Origin: Gaiellasilicea sp963850995
Lineage (GTDB): Bacteria; Actinomycetota; Thermoleophilia; Gaiellales; Gaiellaceae
Assembly (NCBI GenBank): GCA_963850995.1
Contig: CAWKNQ010000013.1
Location: 124,001-188,000 of the forward strand
Direction: 5' to 3'
Length of the DNA stretch: 64,000 bases
Shown: positions 36,367 to 44,246 of the stretch, piece after piece
How positions within the stretch are numbered: the stretch's first letter is position 1
How the letters are laid out: every line of letters starts with the position of its first letter
The notes under the pieces: generated by a model
Told to the model about the DNA's origin: nothing
What the model saw: the letters and a program-made list of their open reading frames with translations, nothing else
Database searches by the model: none
Made by a program: the position numbers and the translations under genes

Positions 36367-36471
36367 GCGGCCCACGGCGGGGTCGGCGGCGCGATCGTCG
36401 AATCGCTGCTCGTCCTCACCATCGCCGCGATCTTCGTCGCGGTCTGGTTGCGCGAACGGAGGAAGGGCTAG
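36367..36471 (+). CDS. Possible tiny membrane ORF without a standard start
   Basis: Directly after the stop of the membrane protein, the same frame stays open for 34 codons. It encodes a single helix with a basic end (IVESLLVLTIAAIFVAVWLRE, then RRKG). No ATG, GTG or TTG precedes the helix. It may be a read-through tail, a small protein using a rare start, or chance. Confidence 0.25.
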   Translation, partial: AAHGGVGGAIVESLLVLTIAAIFVAVWLRERRKG

Positions 36472-36573
36472 GCGGCGCACTGCGAGTCGCTGCGCCAGCG
36501 ACCGCGAAAGCGGGCGCCTTTAGGGGTGTTTGCGCGTCGTGGATCCGCTCCCGCGGATCCACGACCTGCGCGG

Positions 36574-37137
36574 CTAAATCAGCCCGCAGGAGCGGGCCGT
36601 GTTGGGCCAGGGGTAGAAGCCGCGGCCGTCGCGATACGCCCGCTCGGCGACCCACATCTGCTCGACTGCGGACCAACGGTTCGCTGTGCCCTTCCGCCGC
36701 AACAGCTCGGGGCCGTAGAAACGCTGGAAGCTGATGTCCATCTGCAAGCCGCCGTAGTAGCCGTTGCCGGTGTACGTTCCCCACCCCTGGGCCGGGTGGC
36801 TCTCGTGCCGCTGGATGCAAAGCCAGTCGTTGCGGTGCGGTGGGTTCGCCGCCTGTCGCTTGGCGGCGACCGCGCGGCGGTGCCAGAGGTCGCGCACCCA
36901 GCCGATGTACCGCGGGCTCTCGGCGTGGCGCTCGGTGAACGAGGACGGCGTGCGCGGCTTGCGCATCAGCGCCTGCCAGCGCCAGGTCTCGGCCCGCAGC
37001 GCCTCGATCTCCCGCTCGAGCCGATCGATGCGCGTCGGGGACGCGGTCGCGGCCGGGGGCTGGGCGACGGACACGGCGCCCAAGCCGAGGGAGAGAGCGC
37101 AGGCGAGCACGAGCAGGCGCACAGACAGGTTTCTCAC
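36574..37137 (-). CDS. Secreted transglycosylase-like (resuscitation-promoting-factor type) protein
   Basis: GTG 37137 is chosen because AAGGAG lies at 7 bases and a signal peptide follows (VRLLVLACALSLGLGAVSVA); the frame could open at GTG 37224. A short coiled coil (RIDRLEREIEALRAETWRWQ) precedes a C-terminal transglycosylase-like domain. The catalytic-type Glu lies in CIQRHESHPAQGW and the fold motifs are NGYYGGLQMDISFQRFYG and WPNTARSCGL. It should cut glycan strands in the wall during growth or resuscitation. The leader contains a nested inverted repeat. Confidence 0.8.
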   Translation of the reverse strand: MRNLSVRLLVLACALSLGLGAVSVAQPPAATASPTRIDRLEREIEALRAETWRWQALMRKPRTPSSFTERHAESPRYIGWVRDLWHRRAVAAKRQAANPPHRNDWLCIQRHESHPAQGWGTYTGNGYYGGLQMDISFQRFYGPELLRRKGTANRWSAVEQMWVAERAYRDGRGFYPWPNTARSCGLI

Positions 37138-37191
37138 ACGGGTCTCCTTGATCGGGAACGGAACGGCCGTACGGGCGCAGGAAGAGCCGCA

Positions 37192-37224
37192 GTGGCACCC
37201 CTCGGCGGGTTTTCGCCGGGCCAC
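37192..37224 (-). promoter_or_regulatory. Nested inverted repeat in the leader of the transglycosylase gene
   Basis: Outer arms GTGGC/GCCAC (37192-37196, 37220-37224) enclose a hairpin with CGGCG/CGCCG arms (37203-37207, 37214-37218). It lies 55-87 nt upstream of the GTG start and might be a structured RNA leader. It does not match a riboswitch class that I could confirm by eye. Confidence 0.35.
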
Positions 37225-37260
37225 AGTAGCAGCGAGTTTGTTTGCGAAACGTAAGTCTTG

Positions 37261-37875
37261 CTACGTCCGGGCGACGATGCCCGCGTACAAAAGCCCTGCA
37301 CCCAGGGCAATGAAGGCGGCGGTCTCCGCTGCACCGAGGCCCGCGAGCGCGCTGCCGGCGGCCGCGACGGCGAAGCCGGCGAGCAGGAGCAGGTTCCCGA
37401 CGGGCCGGCGGCGAAGGCCCGCGAGGGCGACCCCGATCAGCGCCAGCGAGCCCGCCACGTTGCCGACGATCGCGAGGGCGCGCGCCGGGAACAGGTCGAG
37501 GTGCTCCTGCGCCTCCGGGATCGAGGTGCCGGAGATAGTTCCCTCGAGCGGCACGGCAAGTGCGATCCCGGTCGCGAGACCTGCGTAGACGAGCGCCACT
37601 GGACCGGCGGCGCGCACCCCGACGCGGAGCAGCGAGCCTGCTCCGAGCAACGCCGCGGTGAGGAGGCCGCCGCACAGGTAGTACGCGCGGAAGACGCCGT
37701 CGTTCCAGCCGCCGGCGGCGCCCCAGGCGATCGCGGCCGCCCCGAGCGCGTACGCCGCGAGCCCGGCGCTCCAGGCGAGGAGGTAGGGCTCCCGCCGCGT
37801 TCGGAAGCGGGTCGCGAGGAGGCCTGCGAGCCGGAGCGCGAGCAGCGCGGCGGCGAAGGCGAGAAGCGCTTCCAC
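37261..37875 (-). CDS. Polytopic membrane protein of unknown function
   Basis: 204 residues from GTG 37875; the longer open frame upstream runs into the divergent aminotransferase and is rejected. Roughly seven hydrophobic helices are evident: ALLAFAAALLALRLAGLLA, LLAWSAGLAAYALGAAAIAW, YYLCGGLLTAALLGAG, VALVYAGLATGIALAV and three at the C-terminus. Trp/Gly-rich loop GGWNDGVFRAYYL. No family recognised. Confidence 0.6.
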   Translation of the reverse strand: MEALLAFAAALLALRLAGLLATRFRTRREPYLLAWSAGLAAYALGAAAIAWGAAGGWNDGVFRAYYLCGGLLTAALLGAGSLLRVGVRAAGPVALVYAGLATGIALAVPLEGTISGTSIPEAQEHLDLFPARALAIVGNVAGSLALIGVALAGLRRRPVGNLLLLAGFAVAAAGSALAGLGAAETAAFIALGAGLLYAGIVART

Positions 37876-37929
37876 GCGGCGGAGCGTAGACGGTGATCCG
37901 CCTCCGATCGTCACGCTAACCTCCGCCAG

Positions 37930-39084
37930 ATGGCGCACAAGCGGTACCTGTTCACGCCCGGTCCGACCCCGGTGCCGCCGCAGGTGCTGGCCGCACTCGC
38001 GGAGCCGGTTCTCCACCACCGCGCCCCGGACTTCCGCGAGGTCTACGCGCGCGTGCTGGCGCGGCTCAAGGAGGTCCACCGGACCGAGTCGGACGTGCTC
38101 CTCTTCACGTGCTCGGGGACAGGTGCGTTCGAGTCGGCGATCGTCAACCTCTGCTCACCGGGGGAGCGCGTGCTCGCCGTGTCCGCGGGCCAGTTCGGGG
38201 AGCGCTGGGCCGCGATGGCGCGCACGTTCGGCTGCGAGGTGGAGGAGCTGCGCTACGAATGGGGCGAGACGCCGTCCCCGGAGGATCTGGCGCGCAGGCT
38301 CGAGCAGGTCGAGCCGGTCTCGCTCGTCTTCCTCGTCCACTCCGAGACTTCGACGGGCGTCGTCGCCGACGTCCAGGCGCTCGCAGCAGCTGCGAAGGAG
38401 GCCGGCGCGCTCGTCGTCGTCGACGCCGTCTCGAGCCTCGGCGCCGTGCCGCTCGAGACCGACGAGTGGGGACTCGACGTCGTGATCGCCGGCTCTCAGA
38501 AGGCGCTGATGGCGCCGCCCGGGCTCGCGACCGCCGCCGTCTCGGCGGCGGCGTGGGAGCAGGTCGTGCGTGCGACCCTGCCGCGCTTCTATCTCGACTG
38601 GGAGCAGACGCGTCGCGCCCAGGAGAAGCTCGACAGCACGTTCACCCCGGCGGTCTCGCTCGTCGTCGCGCTCGACGTGGCGCTCGGCCTCTTGCTCGAG
38701 GACGGGCTCGACGCCGCGTTCGATCGGCACATCCGGCTGGGTCGCGCCTGCCGTGCGGGGATCAAGGCCATGGGGCTCGAGCTCTACTCGCCCGACGAGG
38801 ATCGCTCCGCGGTCGTCACGGCCGCGCGGATGCCCGAGGGGATCGGCTCCGGCGAGCTGACGCTCGCCCTGCGCGAGCGCCACGGGGTCACGATCGCGGC
38901 CGGACAGGGTGAGCTGAAGGACGCGCTCTTCCGGATCGGTCACATCGGCTGGTACGACGAGTTCGACATCGCGACTGCCCTGGCGGCGGTCGAGGTCGTG
39001 CTCGCCGACCTCGGGGCGCCGATCGAGCGCGGCGTCGCGTCGACCCGCGCGCTCGAGGCGTACGCGCAGGGAGCCCCGGTCTGA
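37930..39084 (+). CDS. Class V aminotransferase (alanine-glyoxylate/serine-pyruvate type), possibly the phosphoserine aminotransferase
   Basis: 384 residues. KRYLFTPGPTPVPPQVLAAL is the family N-terminus. The PLP lysine is in IAGSQKALMAPPG and the cofactor Asp in VVVDAVSSLGAVPL. It is coupled by a CTGA overlap to serA, and no separate serC is seen. In several lineages such proteins replace SerC, so 3-phosphohydroxypyruvate is a plausible substrate. The alternative is glyoxylate or pyruvate transamination. Confidence 0.85.
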   Translation: MAHKRYLFTPGPTPVPPQVLAALAEPVLHHRAPDFREVYARVLARLKEVHRTESDVLLFTCSGTGAFESAIVNLCSPGERVLAVSAGQFGERWAAMARTFGCEVEELRYEWGETPSPEDLARRLEQVEPVSLVFLVHSETSTGVVADVQALAAAAKEAGALVVVDAVSSLGAVPLETDEWGLDVVIAGSQKALMAPPGLATAAVSAAAWEQVVRATLPRFYLDWEQTRRAQEKLDSTFTPAVSLVVALDVALGLLLEDGLDAAFDRHIRLGRACRAGIKAMGLELYSPDEDRSAVVTAARMPEGIGSGELTLALRERHGVTIAAGQGELKDALFRIGHIGWYDEFDIATALAAVEVVLADLGAPIERGVASTRALEAYAQGAPV

Positions 39085-40637
39085 GGGTTCTGGTCCGCGA
39101 GCAGATCGCGGATGCGGGCGTGGAGCATCTGCGCTCCCGCTTCGACGTCGACGTCGACGCCGACTCCCCGCTCGAGGAGATCATCGGCCGCTACGACGCG
39201 ATCGTGATCCGCTCGGCGACCAAGCTGACCTCGGAGCTGATCGAGAAGGCCGAGCGGCTCAAGGTGATCGGCCGTGCCGGGGTGGGGATCGACAACGTCG
39301 ACGTGAACGCGGCGACCCGGCGCGGGATCGTCGTCGCGAACGCGCCCGACTCGACCGTCGTCTCGGCAGCCGAGCACACCGTCGGCCTCCTCGTCGCGCT
39401 GGCGCGCAACATCCCGCAGGCGCACGCGGCGCTGAAGGCGGGGCGGTGGGAGCGGTCGCAGTGGGGCGGGATCGAGCTGGCCGACAAGACGCTCGGCGTG
39501 CTCGGCTTCGGCCGGATCGGCCGCCAGGTCGCCCGGCGCGCGCTCGGGCTCGGCATGCGCGTCGTCGGCTACGACCCCTTCGTCGCGCCCGAGCGCTTCC
39601 GCGAGCTCGGCGCCGACCATGCCGCCGCTCCCGAGGACGTGTTCGCGGCCGCCGACTTCCTCACCCTCCATCTGCCTCTGACCGACGAGACCCGCGGCCT
39701 CCTCGACGCAGCGGCCTTCGCGAAGATGCGCGACGGCATCCGGATCGTGAACGCCGCGCGCGGCGAGCTCGTCGACGAGGCCGCGCTCGCCGCGGCCGTG
39801 CGCTCCGGCAAGGTCGCCGGCGCGGCGCTCGACGTGTTCTCCGCGGAGCCGTACACAGGCGAGCTGCTCGGGCTCGACAACGTCGTCGTCACGCCGCACC
39901 TCGCCGCCTCGACCGAGGAGGCCCAGGACCGGGCGGGTGTGATCATCGCCGAGCAGGTCGTCGCTGCCCTCGAGGGCGGTCTCGTCTCGAACGCCGTCAA
40001 CATCCCGGTGGTCGGGGCCGAGGACCTCGAGCAGCTCGGCCCCTACATCCCGCTCGCGGCCACGCTGGGCCGGCTCGCGGTCGAGCTCGCCGGCGGCCAG
40101 CCGCGAAGGATCGCGCTCTCCTACCACGGCGCGGTGGCCGAGCACGACACGCGGCTGCTCACCGTCGCCGCGCTCAACGGCGCCTTCCAGGGCCGGGTCG
40201 AGCAGGCGGTCAACTACGTGAACGCGCCCGTGATCGCCGCCGAGCGCGGGATCGAGGTGAGCGAGGAGCGCTCGGAGGTGCCGCACGACTACCTCAACCT
40301 CGTCACGGTGCGCGTCGACGACGTCGAGGTTTCGGGCACGACGCTCGGGCCGGAGCACCGCCGCTTCCTCGCGGGCGCGTTCGGCTTCGCGATCGACGTC
40401 CAGCTCTCGCCGCGAATGGTCTTCTTCCGCTACGACGACATCCCCGGCGTGATCGGCCGCGTCGGGACGATGTTCGGCGAAGCGCACGTGAACATCGCCA
40501 ACATGGCGGTCTCGCGCACGAAGGAGGGCGGCAAGGCGCTGATGGCGCTCTCGATCGATTCGGAGCCGCCGCCGGAGCTCGTCGAGCGCGTCCGCGCCGG
40601 CGGCTTCGACGACGCGCAGTTCATCACCCTCGGCTAG
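39081..40637 (+). CDS. serA: D-3-phosphoglycerate dehydrogenase, probable CTG start
   Basis: Homology to SerA begins at RVLVREQIADAGVEHLRSRF, upstream of the first usual start (GTG 39120). CTG 39081 overlaps the previous stop (CTGA) and gives 518 residues, the standard length of the long bacterial form. Motifs: GRAGVGIDNVDVNAATRRGI, GVLGFGRIGRQVARRALGLG (NAD), LPLTDETRGLL and the catalytic Arg-Glu-His set. An intervening ASB domain and a C-terminal ACT domain (PGVIGRVGTMFGEAHVNIAN) suggest serine feedback. First step of serine synthesis. Confidence 0.95.
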   Translation: MRVLVREQIADAGVEHLRSRFDVDVDADSPLEEIIGRYDAIVIRSATKLTSELIEKAERLKVIGRAGVGIDNVDVNAATRRGIVVANAPDSTVVSAAEHTVGLLVALARNIPQAHAALKAGRWERSQWGGIELADKTLGVLGFGRIGRQVARRALGLGMRVVGYDPFVAPERFRELGADHAAAPEDVFAAADFLTLHLPLTDETRGLLDAAAFAKMRDGIRIVNAARGELVDEAALAAAVRSGKVAGAALDVFSAEPYTGELLGLDNVVVTPHLAASTEEAQDRAGVIIAEQVVAALEGGLVSNAVNIPVVGAEDLEQLGPYIPLAATLGRLAVELAGGQPRRIALSYHGAVAEHDTRLLTVAALNGAFQGRVEQAVNYVNAPVIAAERGIEVSEERSEVPHDYLNLVTVRVDDVEVSGTTLGPEHRRFLAGAFGFAIDVQLSPRMVFFRYDDIPGVIGRVGTMFGEAHVNIANMAVSRTKEGGKALMALSIDSEPPPELVERVRAGGFDDAQFITLG

Positions 40638-40650
40638 ATACGCTTCGGAC

Positions 40651-41166
40651 GTGCGCGCGACCTGGCCCGAGCCCGTCGAACGGGTCGCCGCCTATCTGCG
40701 GGAGGCAGGCGTCGAAGCGAGGCTCGAGGAGCTCGAGTCGGGCACGGCCACGGCTGAGGACGCGGCCCGCGCCGCCGGGTGCCCACTCGCCCAGATCGTC
40801 AAGTCGATCGTCGTCCTCTGCGACGGCCGCGCGGTCCTCGCGATGGTGCCGGGCGACCGCCGCGCCGACCTCGACAAGATCGCCCGCGCCGCCGGTGCCG
40901 CCGAGGCCCGGATCGCGAGCGCTGCAGAGGTGCGGGAGGCGACGGGCTTCGCGCCGGGCGCAGTCGCCCCGTTCCCGCTCCCGAAGGTCGACCGGGTGCT
41001 GATCGACCACAATCTGCTTGCCCACGAAACTGTCTGGATCGGCGCCGGCTCGGACTCCCACCTCGCCGCGCTCCGCCCCGGAGACCTCGTCCGGCTGGCG
41101 CGCGCGAAACCCATGGACGCCGTCCAGGACTCCACCTACGATTCCGCTGCGAGAGGAGACGCTTGA
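40651..41166 (+). CDS. ybaK: YbaK/EbsC-family aminoacyl-tRNA deacylase
   Basis: 171 residues from GTG 40651, 13 bp after serA. The YbaK fold is shown by CPLAQIVKSIVVLCDGRAVL, ATGFAPGAVAPFPLPK and VWIGAGSDSHLAALRPGDL. Such proteins hydrolyse mischarged tRNA, often Cys-tRNA(Pro) or Ala/Ser-tRNA. The start overlaps ilvE by TGATG. Sitting between serine and branched-chain genes fits an amino-acid quality-control role. Confidence 0.85.
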   Translation: MRATWPEPVERVAAYLREAGVEARLEELESGTATAEDAARAAGCPLAQIVKSIVVLCDGRAVLAMVPGDRRADLDKIARAAGAAEARIASAAEVREATGFAPGAVAPFPLPKVDRVLIDHNLLAHETVWIGAGSDSHLAALRPGDLVRLARAKPMDAVQDSTYDSAARGDA

Positions 41167-42101
41167 TGCGTGAGACCGAAACGATCTGGATGAACGGGGA
41201 GTTCATCGACTGGGCCGACGCGAAGGTGCACGTCGGCGTGCACGGCCTGCACTACGGCAGCGGCGTCTTCGAGGGCATCCGCTGCTATGAGACGCCGGCC
41301 GGGCCGGCGGTGTTCCGGCTCGCGGACCACCTGCGCCGCCTCGAGAACTCGGCGCGGCTCCTGTACATGGAGCTCCCGTACTCGACCGAGGAGCTGCGCA
41401 CGGCGACGCACGAGCTGATCGGGCGCAACGGGCTGCCGGAGTGCTACGTGCGCCCGTTCGCGTTCTACGGCTACGGCGAGCTCGGCGTGCACACGAAGGG
41501 CAACCCGGTCGAGGTCGTGATCATGAGCTGGCCGTGGGCGAACTACCTCGGCGACGAGAACGCGAGCACCGGCATCCGCGCCAAGATCTCCTCCTGGAAG
41601 CGGATCGGCCCGAACACGATTCCGCACGTCGCGAAGGCAACCGGCATCTACCTCAACTCGATGCTCGCCGTCCACGAGGCCCAGCGGGCGGGCTACGACG
41701 AGGCGATCCTCCTCACCGACGAGGGCTTCGTCGCGGACGGCTCAGGCGAGAACGTCTTCGCCGTCAAGGACGGCCGGATCTGGACGCCACCGCTCTCGAC
41801 GTCGATCCTGCCCGGGATCACGCGCGACAGCGTGATCCAGATCGCGCAGGACCTCGGCTACGTCGTCGAGGAGGCGAACCTCGTCCGCTCCGACCTCTAC
41901 CTCGCCGACGAGATCTTCATGACCGGGACGGCAGCCGAGGTGACGCCGGTGCGCTCGGTCGACGACAACGAGGTGGGCGTCGGCCCGGTCACGGTCGAGC
42001 TGCAGGCGGCTTACCTCGACACCGTGCGCGGCAAGTCGGAGCGCTGGGGTCACTGGCTCGACCGGGTCACGACTCCCAGCACCGCTCCCGCCGAGGCGTG
42101 A
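41166..42101 (+). CDS. ilvE: Branched-chain amino acid aminotransferase
   Basis: 311 residues. IWMNGEFIDWADAKVHVGVH, HYGSGVFEGIRCYETPAG and the PLP lysine K157 in HVAKATGIYLNSM are those of fold-type IV IlvE. SGENVFAVKDG and TGTAAEVTPV follow in order. GAGAGGAG lies before the ATG, which overlaps ybaK's stop. It makes the last step of Val/Leu/Ile synthesis. Confidence 0.93.
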   Translation: MRETETIWMNGEFIDWADAKVHVGVHGLHYGSGVFEGIRCYETPAGPAVFRLADHLRRLENSARLLYMELPYSTEELRTATHELIGRNGLPECYVRPFAFYGYGELGVHTKGNPVEVVIMSWPWANYLGDENASTGIRAKISSWKRIGPNTIPHVAKATGIYLNSMLAVHEAQRAGYDEAILLTDEGFVADGSGENVFAVKDGRIWTPPLSTSILPGITRDSVIQIAQDLGYVVEEANLVRSDLYLADEIFMTGTAAEVTPVRSVDDNEVGVGPVTVELQAAYLDTVRGKSERWGHWLDRVTTPSTAPAEA

Positions 42102-42167
42102 CGACCGACACCCGCACCCCGACGTTCCTGGGGCGGCGCTGGCAAGTGCGGCGCGCGGGCGGCGCGC

Positions 42168-42279
42168 GGGACAGTACACCCGGTACGGACAAGCGCCGCC
42201 CGTGAAGCCGCGCGCGGCCAGCGTCGTCAGCGCGACGCGGAGCCCGGCTTCGCCGGGCGGGAGCGGCGCGCGGCCAGGG
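42168..42279 (+). repeat. Composite dispersed repeat (copy in plus orientation)
   Basis: Begins GGGACAGTAC, carries GTACGG shortly after, and ends with the 30-bp core at 42237-42266. In reverse complement the same order of blocks occurs at 52743-52842, where the core differs at a single base. This copy overlaps the annotated N-terminus of the DegT-type gene. It has no ORF of its own, so it is a small non-coding repeat. Confidence 0.6.
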
Positions 42280-43392
42280 ACGTCGGGAAGCATCCCGTTG
42301 TCGTCGCCGTATCTGGACGAGCGGGACGAGGAGCTCGTGCTCGAGGTGCTGCGGTCCGGGCGGCTCTCGCTCGGCCCGGCGATCGACCGGTTCGAGGAGC
42401 TCTTCGCGGAGGCAGTCGGGGCCTCGCACGCCGCCGCAGTCTCCTCCGGCACCGCCGGCCTCCACCTGCTCGCCGTGCTCGCAGGCGTGGGGGAGGGCGA
42501 CGAGGTGATCACGTCCCCGTACTCGTTCGTCGCGTCGGCCAACTGCTTCGTCTACGAGGGAGCGACGCCGGTCTTCGCCGACGTGGACGAGCGGACGATG
42601 AACCTCGACCCGGCTGCCGTCGAGGCGGCGATCACGAAGCGGACGAAGGCGATCGTCGCGGTCGACATCTTCGGCTACCCGTGCGAGCTCGACCCGCTGC
42701 GCGCGCTGTGCGAGCGGCACGGCCTGACCTTGATCCAGGACGCCTGCGAGGCGCTGGGATCCCGGTACAAGGGCGCGCCCGTCGGCTCTCACGGAGTCGA
42801 CGCCGTCTTCGCCTTCTACCCGAACAAGCAGATGACGACGGGCGAGGGTGGGATGGTGACAACCCACTCCGAGGACGTCTGGCGCAAGCTCGTGAGCCTG
42901 CGCAACCAGGGCCGGGCCGACGGCGGCGGCTGGCTCGAGCACGCGCGGCTCGGCTTCAACTACCGCATCGACGACATCCGCGCGGCGCTCGGGATCGGGC
43001 AGCTCGAGAAGCTGGACACGATCCTGGCGCTGCGCCGCTCCGCGGCGCAGCGCTACGCCGACCTCTTGGGCGAGGTCGAGGGTCTAGAGCTCCCGTTGCA
43101 AGATGACGCCGAGCACGAGCGCTCCTGGTTCGTCTACGTCGTCACGCTCGCGCGCGGCGTCGACCGCGAGCGTGTGATCGCGGAGCTCGACCGGCAGGGG
43201 ATCGCCACCTCGCGCTATCTGCCCTCGATCCACCTGCAGGCGTACATGCGCGAGCGCTACGGGTTCTCGGAGGGTCTCTGCCCCGTCTCAGAGGACCTCT
43301 CGCAGCGCACGTTGGCGCTCCCATTTTTCACGGCGATCGAGGCGGAGGACCAGGAACGCGTCGCGCAGGCGCTCGCGGCGGCGCTGGGTTAG
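42202..43392 (+). CDS. DegT/DnrJ/EryC1/StrS-family aminotransferase; true start probably near 42290
   Basis: The core begins at IPLSSPYLDERDEELVLEVL. The first 30 residues from GTG 42202 are low-complexity and coincide with a dispersed repeat, so they may be untranslated; TTG 42298 is an alternative. PLP lysine K209 (numbered from 42202) lies in AFYPNKQMTTGEGGM. SSGTAGLHLLAV, TSPYSFVASANCFVYEG and FNYRIDDIRAALGIGQLEKL are family motifs. Members aminate keto-sugars for cell-surface glycans or antibiotics. No other sugar-nucleotide gene is nearby, so the substrate is open. Confidence 0.85.
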   Translation: MKPRAASVVSATRSPASPGGSGARPGTSGSIPLSSPYLDERDEELVLEVLRSGRLSLGPAIDRFEELFAEAVGASHAAAVSSGTAGLHLLAVLAGVGEGDEVITSPYSFVASANCFVYEGATPVFADVDERTMNLDPAAVEAAITKRTKAIVAVDIFGYPCELDPLRALCERHGLTLIQDACEALGSRYKGAPVGSHGVDAVFAFYPNKQMTTGEGGMVTTHSEDVWRKLVSLRNQGRADGGGWLEHARLGFNYRIDDIRAALGIGQLEKLDTILALRRSAAQRYADLLGEVEGLELPLQDDAEHERSWFVYVVTLARGVDRERVIAELDRQGIATSRYLPSIHLQAYMRERYGFSEGLCPVSEDLSQRTLALPFFTAIEAEDQERVAQALAAALG

Positions 43393-43445
43393 GCGAGGCA
43401 CTCGCTGTCTGGGGCCTGATCGGCCTCCAGGGAGTCGCGACGCTC

Positions 43446-44246
43446 GTGACCTACTCGCGGCTTCCGCCGGAGCAGCTCTACAACGTCGATGAGAGCGGCG
43501 ATCTCGCCGGCGGCCTTTCGCGCACGCTTGTCGTGCTCAACTACCCGCACGCCCTTGCCGCGATCGCGTTGGCGGCCGTCGCCGGCCGGCCCCGGACACT
43601 CGTCTGGATCTCGGTCGCGCTCTGCGCGCTCACCGCGGTCCCGGGCGTCGTCGACCAGGACGACCTCGACGGGCGCTGGGTCAACGCGCTCCCTGCGCTC
43701 GGGGTGGCGCTCGCGCTCGGCCTCACAGTCGCCGCCGCGCGCCGGGACGGGGCCGCGTTCGTGCCGCGGGCCTACGGCGATCCACTCCGGATCGTGCTTG
43801 CGGCCGCGGTGCTCGTCGTCTCGCTGCCGTGGCTCGCCGCGGAGGCAGGCTTCTACTTTCCGGGGGACTTCTTCCTCGGCGAGGAGGTGCCCGCGGTCCG
43901 GGACGCGGGCATCGCCGCAGTCCACCTAGGCTTCCACCACGGTTTCGGCGGCGTCCTTCTGGCGCTGACCGCGCTCGCGCTTTCGCGTGTACCGGCGGGC
44001 CGTAACCTGCGCGCCTACCTCTCGCTGATGCTCGCCTACGGGCTGGCGAACGTGATCCAGGACGCGTGGAACGAGCAGCTCTGGAAGCGCGGTGCGATCG
44101 ACTGGGCGATTCCGAGCATGATCCGCCCCGAGCTCTCGTGGGGCTGGCTCGCGATCGTCGTCGCCGCCGTGGCGATCTACACGTTCTGGTTTCGCCCCGA
44201 ACCGTCGGGGCTAGCCGTGCCGCCCCCTCCGGTCGCGCTCGACTGA
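43446..44246 (+). CDS. Polytopic membrane protein; N-terminus probably extends upstream of GTG 43446
   Basis: 266 residues from GTG 43446, with about seven hydrophobic helices. The protein-like frame continues upstream (LAVWGLIGLQGVATLVTYSR), supplying a first helix, but no ATG/GTG/TTG is found there. In-frame options are CTG near 43417 or TTA 43391 in a TTAG overlap. Phrases SRLPPEQLYNVDESG, GFHHGFGGVLLALTALAL and MLAYGLANVIQDAWNEQLW may line a membrane pocket with several His. No named family. Its 3' end overlaps the convergent gene by 70 bp. Confidence 0.55.
   Translation: MTYSRLPPEQLYNVDESGDLAGGLSRTLVVLNYPHALAAIALAAVAGRPRTLVWISVALCALTAVPGVVDQDDLDGRWVNALPALGVALALGLTVAAARRDGAAFVPRAYGDPLRIVLAAAVLVVSLPWLAAEAGFYFPGDFFLGEEVPAVRDAGIAAVHLGFHHGFGGVLLALTALALSRVPAGRNLRAYLSLMLAYGLANVIQDAWNEQLWKRGAIDWAIPSMIRPELSWGWLAIVVAAVAIYTFWFRPEPSGLAVPPPPVALD

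Noticed and set aside
37138..37224. Known riboswitch (cobalamin or c-di-AMP type) before the transglycosylase gene
   Set aside because: A short GCCACTG-like string is present, but the other conserved boxes of either class are missing.
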